From an uncultured Clostridia bacterium (GTDB lineage Bacteria; Bacillota; Clostridia; Christensenellales; Borkfalkiaceae): a stretch of 64,000 nt of DNA. The stretch spans positions 21,028 through 85,027 of the forward strand of contig CALVPY010000003.1 of NCBI GenBank assembly GCA_944354535.1. The letters run 5' to 3'. Shown in pieces: positions 6,967-15,025 of the stretch. Below the pieces are notes generated by a model that made no database searches, had not been told where the DNA came from, and saw only the letters and a list, made by a program, of their open reading frames with translations. The position numbers and the translations under genes are program-made. Within the stretch, counting starts at the first letter, position 1. Every line of letters starts with the position of its first letter.

Positions 6967-7395
6967 TCAGACCCTTCCGAGCACATAGTCAACGGAACAA
7001 TGAAAATAGTTCGCGAGCCGCACGAGACTTTCCACGGTCGGCTGCGTCTTCCCGTTATGCCAACGATTGACCGTCTTTTCCGAAAGTCCCGTCTCCTTTT
7101 CGAGCCGATATTTCGTCGTCTTGAAATTGTGCAGCAAAAAGGTGAGCCGCTCTGAAAAAGGCGGCCGCTCCTTATAAGTCTCCTCCGTCAACAGATCGGT
7201 CAATCCCAACAGATAATCGGTCGAACAGTGAAAATGGTCGGCAAGCTTTACGAGCGTATCGACATATGGAAGCCCGTCTCCGCGCAGCAATGTCAGGATC
7301 GTAGAGGCGTCGATGCCCGTCGCTTTGGCAAGGGCAGGCGCATTGATCTCCGCCTCCTGCATCAAGTCTTTCAGATTCTCCGATAATTTCGACAT
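6967..7395 (-). CDS. XRE-family regulator with two HTH domains (copy 2)
   Basis: A 142-residue paralogue of the regulator at 6086, again with two tandem HTH domains, each ending in the FHCS-DY-LG signature (HFHCSTDYLLG, YFHCSVDYVLG). The start was chosen at the ATG preceded by GGGGA; a longer frame lacks support. It has diverged strongly from copy 1, although the adjacent 61-aa proteins are almost identical. It probably binds the inverted repeat at 7441-7470 that overlaps the promoter of the 61-aa gene. Confidence 0.82.
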   Translation of the reverse strand: MSKLSENLKDLMQEAEINAPALAKATGIDASTILTLLRGDGLPYVDTLVKLADHFHCSTDYLLGLTDLLTEETYKERPPFSERLTFLLHNFKTTKYRLEKETGLSEKTVNRWHNGKTQPTVESLVRLANYFHCSVDYVLGRV

Positions 7396-7440
7396 AATTC
7401 CCCAAAAATAGTGGTACTTCGTCAATAAATTATCGGACAA

Positions 7441-7484
7441 ACTCCCCTGATTTTGTTGATTCAGGGGAGTTGGAACGGTATACT
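7441..7484 (+). promoter_or_regulatory. Promoter and operator of 61-aa gene copy 2
   Basis: A perfect 10-bp inverted repeat ACTCCCCTGA / TCAGGGGAGT (7441-7450, 7461-7470) has a 10-nt centre. -35 TTGATT (7456-7461), 17-nt spacer, -10 TATACT (7479-7484). The right arm fills the promoter spacer, as in copy 1. Confidence 0.7.
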
Positions 7485-7529
7485 ATTCTTACAAAAGCAA
7501 TGCGCGCAGCTTTTGTCAAATCAAAAATA

Positions 7530-7784
7530 AGGAGCACTACAAAAGTATGCTGCAATCGCAAGAGAAAAATCAAACGATGGACGAAACCCGTCTTTTAGAA
7601 GAACTTCTGCTCGCCGTGCGCGACGTTTTTGACTGCCTCATCGTGCAAAGTGGGCAAAAAGCCCTTCTGCATTTTGAAGAGAACGTCTTTTGCCTTTCCC
7701 TGCAAAAGCTGCCGACACGGGATGGTACATAAGAGGATACCCCCATAAAACGCAGGCGGCGCGGCGGAATACTCCGCCGCGCCG
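7530..7784 (+). repeat. Direct repeat unit 2
   Basis: The second copy of the unit at 6652-6907, about 95% identical. Similarity extends from the ribosome site through the coding region and 3' flank into the first GC-rich hairpin (7753-7787), then stops. Confidence 0.75.
7547..7732 (+). CDS. Uncharacterised 61-aa protein (copy 2)
   Basis: It differs from copy 1 only at residues 4 (Ser for Thr) and 46 (Asn for Gly). Same ribosome site, same downstream sequence. Function unknown. It is divergent from XRE copy 2 and followed by a GC-rich hairpin and then murG. Confidence 0.7.
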   Translation: MLQSQEKNQTMDETRLLEELLLAVRDVFDCLIVQSGQKALLHFEENVFCLSLQKLPTRDGT

Positions 7785-7843
7785 CTTTCTCTCTATCCTC
7801 TCCCCCCGCGCAAGCTTTGCGTGCGCCTGCATATACTGATAGG

Positions 7844-8905
7844 ATGAAACACATCCTCTTCTGCGGCGGGGGGAGCGCGGGGCACACCGTGCCAAACCTT
7901 GCCGTCATGCAAGAACTTGAAGGCAAGTGCCGCCTTGCCTATGCGGGGAGCAGCGGCGGCATCGAAGAACGGCTCGCCAAAGAGGCGGGCTACCCCTTTT
8001 ACGGCATCCCCTGCCCCAAACTCGTGCGCAGCCTCACGCCCAAAAACCTCATGCTGCCCTTCCGCATGGTGCAGTCGGAGCGGCGCGCCTTCGCCCTTCT
8101 AAAAGAGCTGAAGCCCGACCTCGTCTTTTCCAAGGGGGGATACGCGAGCCTTCCCTATCTCTTCGCCGCCCGCCGCCTGCACATCCCCGCCCTCACGCAC
8201 GAGAGCGACCTTTCCCCCGGCCTTGCGACCCGCCTCACGGCGCGCCGCTGCAAGTTCGTCCTCACCTCCTTCGAGGAGACCGCCCGCCGCTTTGCAAACG
8301 GCAGATACGTGGGCTCGCCCATGCGAAAAGAGCTGTTTGCGGGCAGCCCGAGCCGCGCCCGAGCAAAATACGGCTTCAAAAGGGGAACGCCCGTGCTCCT
8401 TGTCCTCGGCGGGGGGAGCGGCAGCCGTACCCTCAACGAGGCAGTGAGAGCGCATCTTCCCGCCCTGCTCGAACAGTTCCAGATCCTGCACCTTTGCGGA
8501 AAGGGCAGCCCTCTTCCCAACGCGCCGTCAGACGTGCCGCGCGGATATACGGCGCTTTCCTACGAGCCCGATATGGCAAGCGCCTATGCGGCGGCGGACT
8601 TCGTCCTCTCGCGGGCGGGCAGCAACACGGTGTTCGAGGTGCTCGCCCTCAGAAAGCCAGCCCTTCTCGTGCCCCTCGAGCGCGCCTCCCGCGGCGACCA
8701 GCTCGAAAACGCGCGCTATTTCGAAGAGCGCGGGCTCTGCCGCCTCCTGCACGAACGCGAGCTCGCCCGCTCCGACGCCCTCCCTGCGGCGCTCTTTTCG
8801 CTTCGAAATGACGAGGCGCTTCGGGCGCGCCTTGAACATACCCCCGTCCGAAACGGCACGCCCGCTATCTTGTGCGCCATCGAAGAAACGCTCGGCACGC
8901 TCTGA
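7844..8905 (+). CDS. murG: UDP-GlcNAc:lipid I GlcNAc transferase
   Basis: A GT-B fold glycosyltransferase that converts lipid I to lipid II on the inner face of the membrane during peptidoglycan synthesis. At 353 residues it has the glycine-rich loop GGGSAGHT (8-15), the HESDLSPGLATRL region near 110 typical of Bacillota MurG, the second loop GGGSGS, and the donor-site words RAGSNTVFE and GDQLENA. The start at 7844 was preferred over an upstream ATG because MKHILFCGG is the usual N-terminus. A -10-like TATACT ends 6 nt before the ATG and no good ribosome site is seen, so the mRNA may be leaderless. It stands apart from other mur genes, so it may be a second or sporulation-stage MurG. Confidence 0.9.
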   Translation: MKHILFCGGGSAGHTVPNLAVMQELEGKCRLAYAGSSGGIEERLAKEAGYPFYGIPCPKLVRSLTPKNLMLPFRMVQSERRAFALLKELKPDLVFSKGGYASLPYLFAARRLHIPALTHESDLSPGLATRLTARRCKFVLTSFEETARRFANGRYVGSPMRKELFAGSPSRARAKYGFKRGTPVLLVLGGGSGSRTLNEAVRAHLPALLEQFQILHLCGKGSPLPNAPSDVPRGYTALSYEPDMASAYAAADFVLSRAGSNTVFEVLALRKPALLVPLERASRGDQLENARYFEERGLCRLLHERELARSDALPAALFSLRNDEALRARLEHTPVRNGTPAILCAIEETLGTL

Positions 8906-8956
8906 CCCGAAGGCGCGTTCTGACCCGAAGCGCGCGGGCACGCTGTAAGTCTTTTA

Positions 8957-8999
8957 CGGGGCGCGCCGCCTGCGCTTCGCAGGCGGCGCGCCCCTCTTT
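8957..8999 (+). terminator. Terminator after murG
   Basis: A 16-bp perfect stem GGGGCGCGCCGCCTGC / GCAGGCGGCGCGCCCC with a 5-nt loop is followed by TCTTTT. It lies between convergent murG and yunB. Confidence 0.85.
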
Positions 9000-9638
9000 T
9001 CACCCGAATAAGTCGGAATGCAAAATAAAGTCGGGCACTTCCCCTGAAAGCACGCTCTCGATGATCATCACCTCGGCGCTCTCGGAAAATTCGCTCGTGC
9101 CCGCAGGGAGCACGACGGTGATGTCGAGGACGATGTCGAGATAGACGGCATGGCGCGTCTGATTGATGCCCGCCGAGGTGAACGCGGAGCGGAAGGAGCA
9201 GTGCGCCGCGCCCACGGGCAGCAGCTTGAAGGTGACGGGCGGGCCGAAACCCGAGAGCGCCTCGATGCCCGAAAATGCCCCGAGCGGCACCTTGACGCCC
9301 GCTTCGGAGAGCACCTTAAAATTCTTCTGCGCAAGGTACGCCGCGTCCCGCGCGATGGTGTTGATGCGCTGCGCGTCGGCGGTCATCGCCGCGATCTCCC
9401 CCGTATCGCTCCGTTCCACTTGGATGAGATCGTCATACCCGACGCCCGAGAGCGTCGCCTCGATCGCATCGTGCATGGCGGAGGCGGCATTGGCGCGGAG
9501 CGCCGCCTCTGCGACCGAGCGGATGACGCCCGCCGCGCTGAAAAAGAGCCACAGGGCAAGCGCGAGCGGCAGCAGCACGAGCAGAGCAAAGAAAATGCGC
9601 CGCCTCCATCTCGTCCGCGGCGTCACATAATGTCTCAC
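9000..9638 (-). CDS. yunB: Sporulation protein YunB-like
   Basis: A 212-residue membrane-anchored protein with one N-terminal transmembrane segment (about 14-36) preceded by a basic Arg-rich stretch. The rest is the YunB domain (IQVERSDTGEIAAMTADAQRIN, VPLGAFSG, GPP-VTFKLLPVG, LDIVLDITVVLP). In Bacillus subtilis yunB belongs to the mother-cell sigma-E regulon and is needed for normal sporulation. It starts with GTG; a CATAAGAT string ends 5 nt before it, reminiscent of the other -10-at-ATG genes here. Confidence 0.85.
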   Translation of the reverse strand: MRHYVTPRTRWRRRIFFALLVLLPLALALWLFFSAAGVIRSVAEAALRANAASAMHDAIEATLSGVGYDDLIQVERSDTGEIAAMTADAQRINTIARDAAYLAQKNFKVLSEAGVKVPLGAFSGIEALSGFGPPVTFKLLPVGAAHCSFRSAFTSAGINQTRHAVYLDIVLDITVVLPAGTSEFSESAEVMIIESVLSGEVPDFILHSDLFG

Positions 9639-9698
9639 GCCTCATCTTATGCCGCGCACCGCGCAAAAAGAACGGCACGCCGTCTTATGCCTTCTCGT

Positions 9699-10313
9699 TC
9701 AATCAAAGAGCGTCTCCCGGCGATCGCTAAGATACGACGCAAAACACATTTCGATCTGTTCCCGGCTTGTCTTCTCTTCCGCGAGCGGTGCAGGCAGTTC
9801 TTCCATCCCGAAGTAAGCGATCTCCGTCGTTTCGCTGTTCGGGACAAAAGATCCGCCGATCACTTCGCATAAAACAAATATTTTACACACCCCATAGGCA
9901 TAGACGGGAACATTGTGTTGATTTCTGTCCTGCACGGCAATGAGCCTGACCGCTTTCGCAGTCAGCCCCGTCTCTTCCCTGACTTCTTTTACCGTATTGG
10001 ATGCGACCGATTCGAGGACATCGCACCAGCCGCCCGGAAGCGCCCAGGTGCCGTTCTTCTCGTGTACCAATAAGATCTTATCGTCCCGAAAAATCGCGGC
10101 CCGCGTATCCAGCTTGGGCGTCTGATAGCCCGTCTCGCTGCAAAAGAGTCCTTTCACTCTTTCAAGAGAAAGTCCCGACTTCTTGGAAAGCATTTCCGCC
10201 GCGATCTCACGCAGCCGCTCGTAGCGCTCGATATCATACACATTGTCCGTATAAGCAAGCCCCGCCTGGGCAAGGCTTTGGATCTCGATCGCCCACTTCA
10301 GCCATTGTTCCAT
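9699..10313 (-). CDS. NUDIX hydrolase
   Basis: A 204-residue NUDIX pyrophosphatase. The NUDIX box occupies about 94-117 (GGWCDVLE...KEVREETGL), with Lys in place of the usual Arg of the REUxEE motif. The N-terminal 65 residues (YERLREIAAEMLSKKSG) match the helical domain found on ADP-ribose or nucleotide-sugar type NUDIX proteins of Bacillota. Substrate cannot be read from sequence. GGGGAG precedes the ATG by about 8 nt. It ends close to yunB and may be transcribed with it. Confidence 0.85.
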   Translation of the reverse strand: MEQWLKWAIEIQSLAQAGLAYTDNVYDIERYERLREIAAEMLSKKSGLSLERVKGLFCSETGYQTPKLDTRAAIFRDDKILLVHEKNGTWALPGGWCDVLESVASNTVKEVREETGLTAKAVRLIAVQDRNQHNVPVYAYGVCKIFVLCEVIGGSFVPNSETTEIAYFGMEELPAPLAEEKTSREQIEMCFASYLSDRRETLFD

Positions 10314-10466
10314 TCCTTTTCTCCCCGCTCCGGCATTTCCGCCGGACGCTGCACATGGTCATAGCTCATGATAACATCTCCGATGCAAAAAGTCAATCGT
10401 CCACATAACGGAGCTCTGCCGAAAAAAGCCTTGGGATCAAACGGCACGCTTCGCCCCTGTTTTGCA

Positions 10467-10480
10467 TACAATGGAGCATG
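10467..10480 (+). promoter_or_regulatory. -10 element abutting the amidase start codon
   Basis: TACAAT (10467-10472) lies 5 nt before ATG 10478, inside the string TTGCATACAATGGA. Nearly the same string lies before alr. No consensus -35 is seen. Either an extended -10 promoter or a sporulation-sigma promoter (sigma-E -10 resembles CATACAAT) would fit. Confidence 0.45.
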
Positions 10481-10984
10481 GAACTTTTTGAAAAGCAATA
10501 TTCACGGGAACAGGCCGTCGCCTACGCGCGCCGCTGGGCGTTCGGAAGAAACCCCGACTACTACGATTTTTCCCGCCTCGGCGGGGACTGCACCAACTAC
10601 GCCTCGCAGGTGCTCTTCGCGGGCGCGGGCGTCATGAACTTCACCCCCACTTACGGCTGGTACTACCGCTCGCTCAACGACCGCACCCCTTCCTGGACGG
10701 GCGTCGAATATCTTTTTAACTTCCTCATCTCGAACGAGGGCGAAGGCCCGTACGCGAAGGAAGTCCCCCTCGACGAGCTCGAAAAGGGCGATCTTGTGCA
10801 GCTCGGAAGAGCCACGGGAGACTGGTACCACACGCCCGTCGTCGTGGGCTTCAAGGACGGAGAAATTTTAGTGGCGGCGCACTCCTACGACGCCTACAAC
10901 CGCCCGCTCTCCACCTACCCTGCGGCGAAATTCCGCGGGCTGCACATCCTCGGCGTGCGCGAGAAAAAGACGGAGACTACATAA
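10478..10984 (+). CDS. Amidase-domain protein (Amidase_6 type)
   Basis: A 168-residue papain-like fold protein of the putative amidase family seen in spore-formers. Expected catalytic Cys is C38 in GGDCTNYASQ; His candidates are H118 (DWYHTPVVVG) and H135 (AAHSYD). There is no signal peptide, so it is probably cytoplasmic or spore-associated. Family members are thought to act on cell-wall or peptide amides, but biochemical data are scarce. The ATG lies 5 nt from a -10-like box, suggesting a leaderless mRNA. A strong terminator follows. Confidence 0.82.
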   Translation: MELFEKQYSREQAVAYARRWAFGRNPDYYDFSRLGGDCTNYASQVLFAGAGVMNFTPTYGWYYRSLNDRTPSWTGVEYLFNFLISNEGEGPYAKEVPLDELEKGDLVQLGRATGDWYHTPVVVGFKDGEILVAAHSYDAYNRPLSTYPAAKFRGLHILGVREKKTETT

Positions 10985-10995
10985 CTTTTCAGTAA

Positions 10996-11026
10996 AAAGC
11001 GGTGCCGGGAAGCACCGCTCTTTTGT
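10996..11026 (+). terminator. Terminator after the amidase gene
   Basis: AGCGGTGC and GCACCGCT form an 8-bp stem with a 6-nt loop, followed by CTTTT. Confidence 0.75.
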
Positions 11027-11043
11027 GAAAATGTGTTGATTTT

Positions 11044-11095
11044 GGCGAAAAATAAAGTGAATTCGGGCAAAAATAAAGTGAAAATGCCGCTCAAC
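11044..11095. repeat. Short direct repeat downstream of rarA
   Basis: The word GCaAAAATAAAGTGAA occurs twice, 26 bp apart (about 11045 and 11070), with a third partial gtgaaaat. GGGCAAA and TTTGCCC also form an inverted repeat across the stretch. It is possibly the rarA transcript end, but the stem is weak. Confidence 0.35.
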
Positions 11096-11121
11096 AGTGT
11101 GAAAATTTGCCCGTTTTGCCC

Positions 11122-12429
11122 CTATTCCATGCCCTTTTCCTTGCGGATGCGCTTAACTTCCCGCTCGAACCCGTTCTCACCCGGCGTATAGTAAACGCGG
11201 TCTTTGAGCTCGTCGGGAAGGTACTGCTGTTTGACCCAGCCGCCGAAATCGTGCGGGTAGAGGTAGTTCTTCCGCTCCGCTTTCCGCTTGTCGTCCCCGT
11301 AGGAAATATCGCGCAAATAGGGCGGGACCGCCCCCAAAGGCGCCTCTTTCGCATCCTTTTGCGCCGCGAACATGGCGACCTTCGTCGACTGGCTCTTGGG
11401 CGCTTCCGCAACGTAGATGACGGCTTCCGAAAGGGGCAAAAGCCCCTCGGGCGCGCCTAAGTGCTCGAAGGCGGTGAGGGCGCTCGTTGCGACGGTGAGG
11501 GCGTTCGGGTCTGCAAGCCCCACGTCCTCGGCGGCGTGTACGACGGTGCGCCTTAAAATGAGGCGGGGGTCGCATCCTCCCTCGATGAGCCGCATGGCGT
11601 AGTAGAGCGCGGCGTTCGAGTCGCTCCCGCGCAGCGATTTGCAGAACGCGGAGAGCATATCGTAATATTGGTCTTCGCTGAAGGCGAGCGAGCGCCTGCC
11701 CGTCGAATTTTCCGCGTCTTGCAGGGTCACGCGGATGCGCCCGTCGCCCCCCGGCGGCGTCGTGAGGACGGCGAGCTCCAACGCGTTGTAGGCAAAGCGA
11801 AGATCTCCCGCCGCCGCTCTTGCGATATGCTCCATCGCCCCTTCGTCCGCTTCCGCCATGTAGTTGCCGAGGCCCTTGCGCTTATCTTTGAGCGCCCGGG
11901 AAAGCGCCTTTAAGATGTCGCTCTCTTTGAGCGGTTCAAATTCGAACACACGGCACCGCGAGACGATGGCGGGCGTCATGGAAGCGTACGGATTTTCCGT
12001 CGTCGAGCCGATGAAGATGAGGATGCCCTGCTCGACGGAAGGAAGCAGGGAATCGAGCTGCGCCTTGTTGAAGCGGTGGCACTCGTCTAAGAGGAGGTAG
12101 GTGCGGCGGCCGCGAAGGCGCAGGTTTTCCCGCGCTTCCTCGACGGCGCGGCGCACGTCCGCAACGCCCGCCGTCACCGCGTTGAGGCGCACGAACTCCC
12201 CCTCTGCCTGTGCGGCGATGACGTTCGCAAGCGTCGTCTTGCCGCAGCCGGGCGGCCCCCAGAAGATGCAGCTGCCCAGGCGGTCTAAGGCAATAGCGCG
12301 GCGGAGGAGCGAGCCTTCCGCAACGAGCTTTTCCTGCCCCACAAAATCTTTGAACGAGGAGGCGCGCATCCGCTCGGCGAGCGGCTTTGCCTTCTCCTCG
12401 TTGTCGTTGAAGTCGAAAAGATCGGTCAT
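11122..12429 (-). CDS. rarA: Replication-associated recombination protein A
   Basis: An AAA+ ATPase of the RarA/MgsA/WRNIP1 family that acts at stalled replication forks. At 435 residues it shows Walker A GPPGCGKT at 58-65, Walker B DECHRF at 115-120, and sensor words GSTTENPY and SRCRVFEF. The C-terminal half is the MgsA tetramerisation region. Its ATG overlaps the stop of the preceding patatin gene by 4 nt, so the two are translationally coupled. Confidence 0.94.
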   Translation of the reverse strand: MTDLFDFNDNEEKAKPLAERMRASSFKDFVGQEKLVAEGSLLRRAIALDRLGSCIFWGPPGCGKTTLANVIAAQAEGEFVRLNAVTAGVADVRRAVEEARENLRLRGRRTYLLLDECHRFNKAQLDSLLPSVEQGILIFIGSTTENPYASMTPAIVSRCRVFEFEPLKESDILKALSRALKDKRKGLGNYMAEADEGAMEHIARAAAGDLRFAYNALELAVLTTPPGGDGRIRVTLQDAENSTGRRSLAFSEDQYYDMLSAFCKSLRGSDSNAALYYAMRLIEGGCDPRLILRRTVVHAAEDVGLADPNALTVATSALTAFEHLGAPEGLLPLSEAVIYVAEAPKSQSTKVAMFAAQKDAKEAPLGAVPPYLRDISYGDDKRKAERKNYLYPHDFGGWVKQQYLPDELKDRVYYTPGENGFEREVKRIRKEKGME

Positions 12430-13262
12430 GCCTTACTTCCCCTCGGGACGCCCTCGCCCTTGACTTCTGTTTCCCCATCGACAAGCGCCTTGATCTCGTC
12501 GCGGTACTTCACCCCGAGCTCGTAGCCCTTGTCGAGCGCGAAATCGAGGTTCTTGACGAGGTACTGATCCATTGCGCCGAGCTCGGGCTCCAGCCACAGG
12601 TCGATATAGCGGGCGCGCGAGCGTTTCTTCCTCTGCGTGAGGCGGGTATCCATGATGTCGATGCAGCGAAGGAGGGTATCGACGAGGTTGGGCGACGCCT
12701 TCTTTGCGGTGAGATCGCCCAGAACGTCGACGGCGACGATAACTTCGGCGCCCATCTCGCGCACTTCCTTCGTGGGAACGCGCTCTAAGATGCCGCCGTC
12801 CACGAGCGTCTTATCGCCGATGACGGCGGGCGTGAACGCCCCGGGGATGGAGCTCGAAGCGAGGATGGCGTCGATGACGCTGCCCTCCTTGAGTTCGACC
12901 ACCTTCCCCGCCGCAAGATCGACCGCGATGCAGGAGAACGGGATCTTGAGGTCTGCAAAGGTGATGTTGCCGAGATGCTCTTCAAGGAGCTGACGCGCCT
13001 TGTTGAAGCGCAGGAGCCCGTTGGCGCGGATGGGATTGATGTTGAGCGTCGCGATCTTGGAAAGCTTCAAAGAGAGCGCGACTTGCCTCAGCGTTTCGAG
13101 CGGGAGCCCCGCGCAGTAGCACGCCCCCACGATAGCGCCCATCGAACAGCCCGTCACATAGTCGGGACGGATGCCCGCTTCTTCGAGCGCCTGCAAAAAG
13201 CCGATGTGCGCGATGCCGCGCGCCCCGCCCGAACCGAGGGCGAGCCCCAAAGTTTTGCGCAT
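12426..13262 (-). CDS. Patatin-like phospholipase (RssA-like), first of two
   Basis: A 278-residue patatin-fold serine hydrolase. The oxyanion loop GSGGARG lies at 10-16, the nucleophile serine is S40 in GCSMG, and the catalytic Asp is D155 in DGG. Such proteins are acyl hydrolases acting on phospholipids; the physiological substrate is unknown. It has a strong ribosome site (AAGGAGGAG) and overlaps rarA by 4 nt. Another patatin gene is at 31966. Confidence 0.9.
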   Translation of the reverse strand: MRKTLGLALGSGGARGIAHIGFLQALEEAGIRPDYVTGCSMGAIVGACYCAGLPLETLRQVALSLKLSKIATLNINPIRANGLLRFNKARQLLEEHLGNITFADLKIPFSCIAVDLAAGKVVELKEGSVIDAILASSSIPGAFTPAVIGDKTLVDGGILERVPTKEVREMGAEVIVAVDVLGDLTAKKASPNLVDTLLRCIDIMDTRLTQRKKRSRARYIDLWLEPELGAMDQYLVKNLDFALDKGYELGVKYRDEIKALVDGETEVKGEGVPRGSKA

Positions 13263-13292
13263 AATCTCCTCCTTCGGGGCGTAGGGTAACGT

Positions 13293-14228
13293 ATGCCCCG
13301 TATGAAAAAAATAACGTCCGCCGCCGCCTTTTTGCTGCTCGTTCTCTTTGCGGCGGTCTTTCTCTCGTCGCCCGCCCGTTTTGGGCAGAGCGTTCTGAAC
13401 GGTCTCATGTTATGGCTCACCGCCATCGTGCCGACGGCGCTGCCCCTGCTTGTCGTCCTTTCGCTGATGGTGCGCTCACCCGCCTTTTTCGCGGTCACAA
13501 GGCGGATCTCCCCCCTTGCAAAAAAACTCTTCCGCATCCCGGGCGCGGGAGCGGGCGCCATGCTGCTTTCGCTCCTTTCGGGCTATCCCGCGGGCGCGAG
13601 GACGGTCGCAGAGCTTGCTTCGGACGGACGCCTCAGAAAGGGCGACGTCTTTTACACCGCCTGCCTTGCCTCGACGTCGGGGCCTGCGTTCTGCCTCGGC
13701 GCGGCGGCGGCAATGTTCGGCTCGTCCGCAGCGGGGATCGTTCTCTTTTGTTCGCATCTTTTAGCGGTGTGGAGCGCAGGGCTTTTGCTCCCCCGCCTCA
13801 CGCGGCACAAAGCAGTGCCCGCGCCGCCGCCCCTGCCCAAAGCGCGGGAGCCCTTCTCGGCGCTCCTTATCTCCGCCGTGCAGGCGGTACTCTCGGTGGG
13901 GGCGCTCATCGCGCTCTTTTTCTGCATCAAAGAGATGCTCTTTTCCCTTCTCCCGCCCCTTTCGGGGTACGGGGAGGGCATCCTTTCGGGGCTTTTGGAG
14001 GTGACGGCGGGCGTTTCGGCGCTTGCAAAGCTGAAAACGCCGTTATCCCTTGCCCTTGCCGCCGCAGAGGTGAGCTTCGGCGGGCTGTGCGTCAACGCGC
14101 AGCAGCTCTCCTTCCTTACGGGAACGGGCGTGAAAGCGCTGCCCTTTCTCCTTGTCAAGGGTGCGCACGGGCTGCTCGCCTTCGCGTTTTGCTATCCCCT
14201 CGCACTGCTTATATTCCCCGTTCAGTAG
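13293..14228 (+). CDS. YlbJ-like sporulation/nucleoside-gate membrane protein
   Basis: A 311-residue polytopic protein with about eight hydrophobic segments. The words LSGYPAGARTVAEL and GPAFCLGA are typical of YlbJ-type proteins with the nucleoside-recognition (Gate) fold, which in Bacillus subtilis are sigma-E controlled and needed for spore cortex. The start could also be the ATG three codons later. It is divergent from the patatin gene with only 30 bp between. No good -35/-10 pair was seen. Confidence 0.75.
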   Translation: MPRMKKITSAAAFLLLVLFAAVFLSSPARFGQSVLNGLMLWLTAIVPTALPLLVVLSLMVRSPAFFAVTRRISPLAKKLFRIPGAGAGAMLLSLLSGYPAGARTVAELASDGRLRKGDVFYTACLASTSGPAFCLGAAAAMFGSSAAGIVLFCSHLLAVWSAGLLLPRLTRHKAVPAPPPLPKAREPFSALLISAVQAVLSVGALIALFFCIKEMLFSLLPPLSGYGEGILSGLLEVTAGVSALAKLKTPLSLALAAAEVSFGGLCVNAQQLSFLTGTGVKALPFLLVKGAHGLLAFAFCYPLALLIFPVQ

Positions 14229-15025
14229 GCGCCGATGATATGGAACTGGCGGCAGAACGCCTCCGCCTCTTTCAGGGCGGAAACGACTTCCTTACGGGCG
14301 ATGTCGCCGTCGATCTCGATGAAGAAGCGGTACTCGCCGAACACGTCGCGGATGGGGCGGCTCTCGATGCGGGTGAGGTTGATGCCCGAGCGGGCAAAGA
14401 CGCCCAAAAGCTCGTACAAAGAGCCGGGGCGGTGCTTGCAGGTGGCGCAGAAGAACACTTTTTCGCTGCGCTTCGGATGCGCTTCCTCCCGCCGCACGAG
14501 GCGCAGAAAGCGCGTGAAGTTGCGCTTTTCGTCGGCAATGTTCTCTTCGGAGAGCACGACGCCCTGCGTTTTCACATGCGCGCCGACGATGCCCGCCGAA
14601 TGCGCGTCGAGCTTTTCGAGGCTCTCCGCCGTCGAGCGGGTGTAGAGGAGCTTGGCGTTCGGGAAGTGCGTATGAAGATACTCCGCACACTGGCCGATCG
14701 CCTGTTCGTGCGAATAGATGCGCTCGACCGCATCGCAGGAAACGCCCTCGAGCGTTGCGAGGCGGTGGTCGATCGCAAGGACGAGCTCTTCGACGGCGAA
14801 GGGCGCGTCGGGGCGTTCGAGAAGGTCTAAATTCTTCAAAACGCCCCCCTGGATGGAGTTTTCGATGGGCAGAACGGCAAAGTCCGCCTCCCCCTTTTGA
14901 AGGGCGGAGACGGCGGCGTAAAAGTCGGGGCAGAGGACGATCTCCCCCTCTCCCCCCGAAAAGCGCAGGGCGGCGAGCTCGGAATAGCTCCCCTCGGGCC
15001 CGAGACAGCTATAGCGCGCGCTCAT
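14222..15025 (-). CDS. pheA: Prephenate dehydratase
   Basis: Converts prephenate to phenylpyruvate in phenylalanine synthesis. At 267 residues it is the monofunctional type: a PDT domain (GPEGSYSE at 9-16, ENS at 55-57, TRF at 171-173) and a C-terminal ACT regulatory domain with the Phe-binding ESRP at 221-224. It overlaps the preceding DAHP synthase gene by 4 nt. It is convergent with the ylbJ-like gene (7-nt overlap of 3' ends). Confidence 0.95.
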   Translation of the reverse strand: MSARYSCLGPEGSYSELAALRFSGGEGEIVLCPDFYAAVSALQKGEADFAVLPIENSIQGGVLKNLDLLERPDAPFAVEELVLAIDHRLATLEGVSCDAVERIYSHEQAIGQCAEYLHTHFPNAKLLYTRSTAESLEKLDAHSAGIVGAHVKTQGVVLSEENIADEKRNFTRFLRLVRREEAHPKRSEKVFFCATCKHRPGSLYELLGVFARSGINLTRIESRPIRDVFGEYRFFIEIDGDIARKEVVSALKEAEAFCRQFHIIGAY

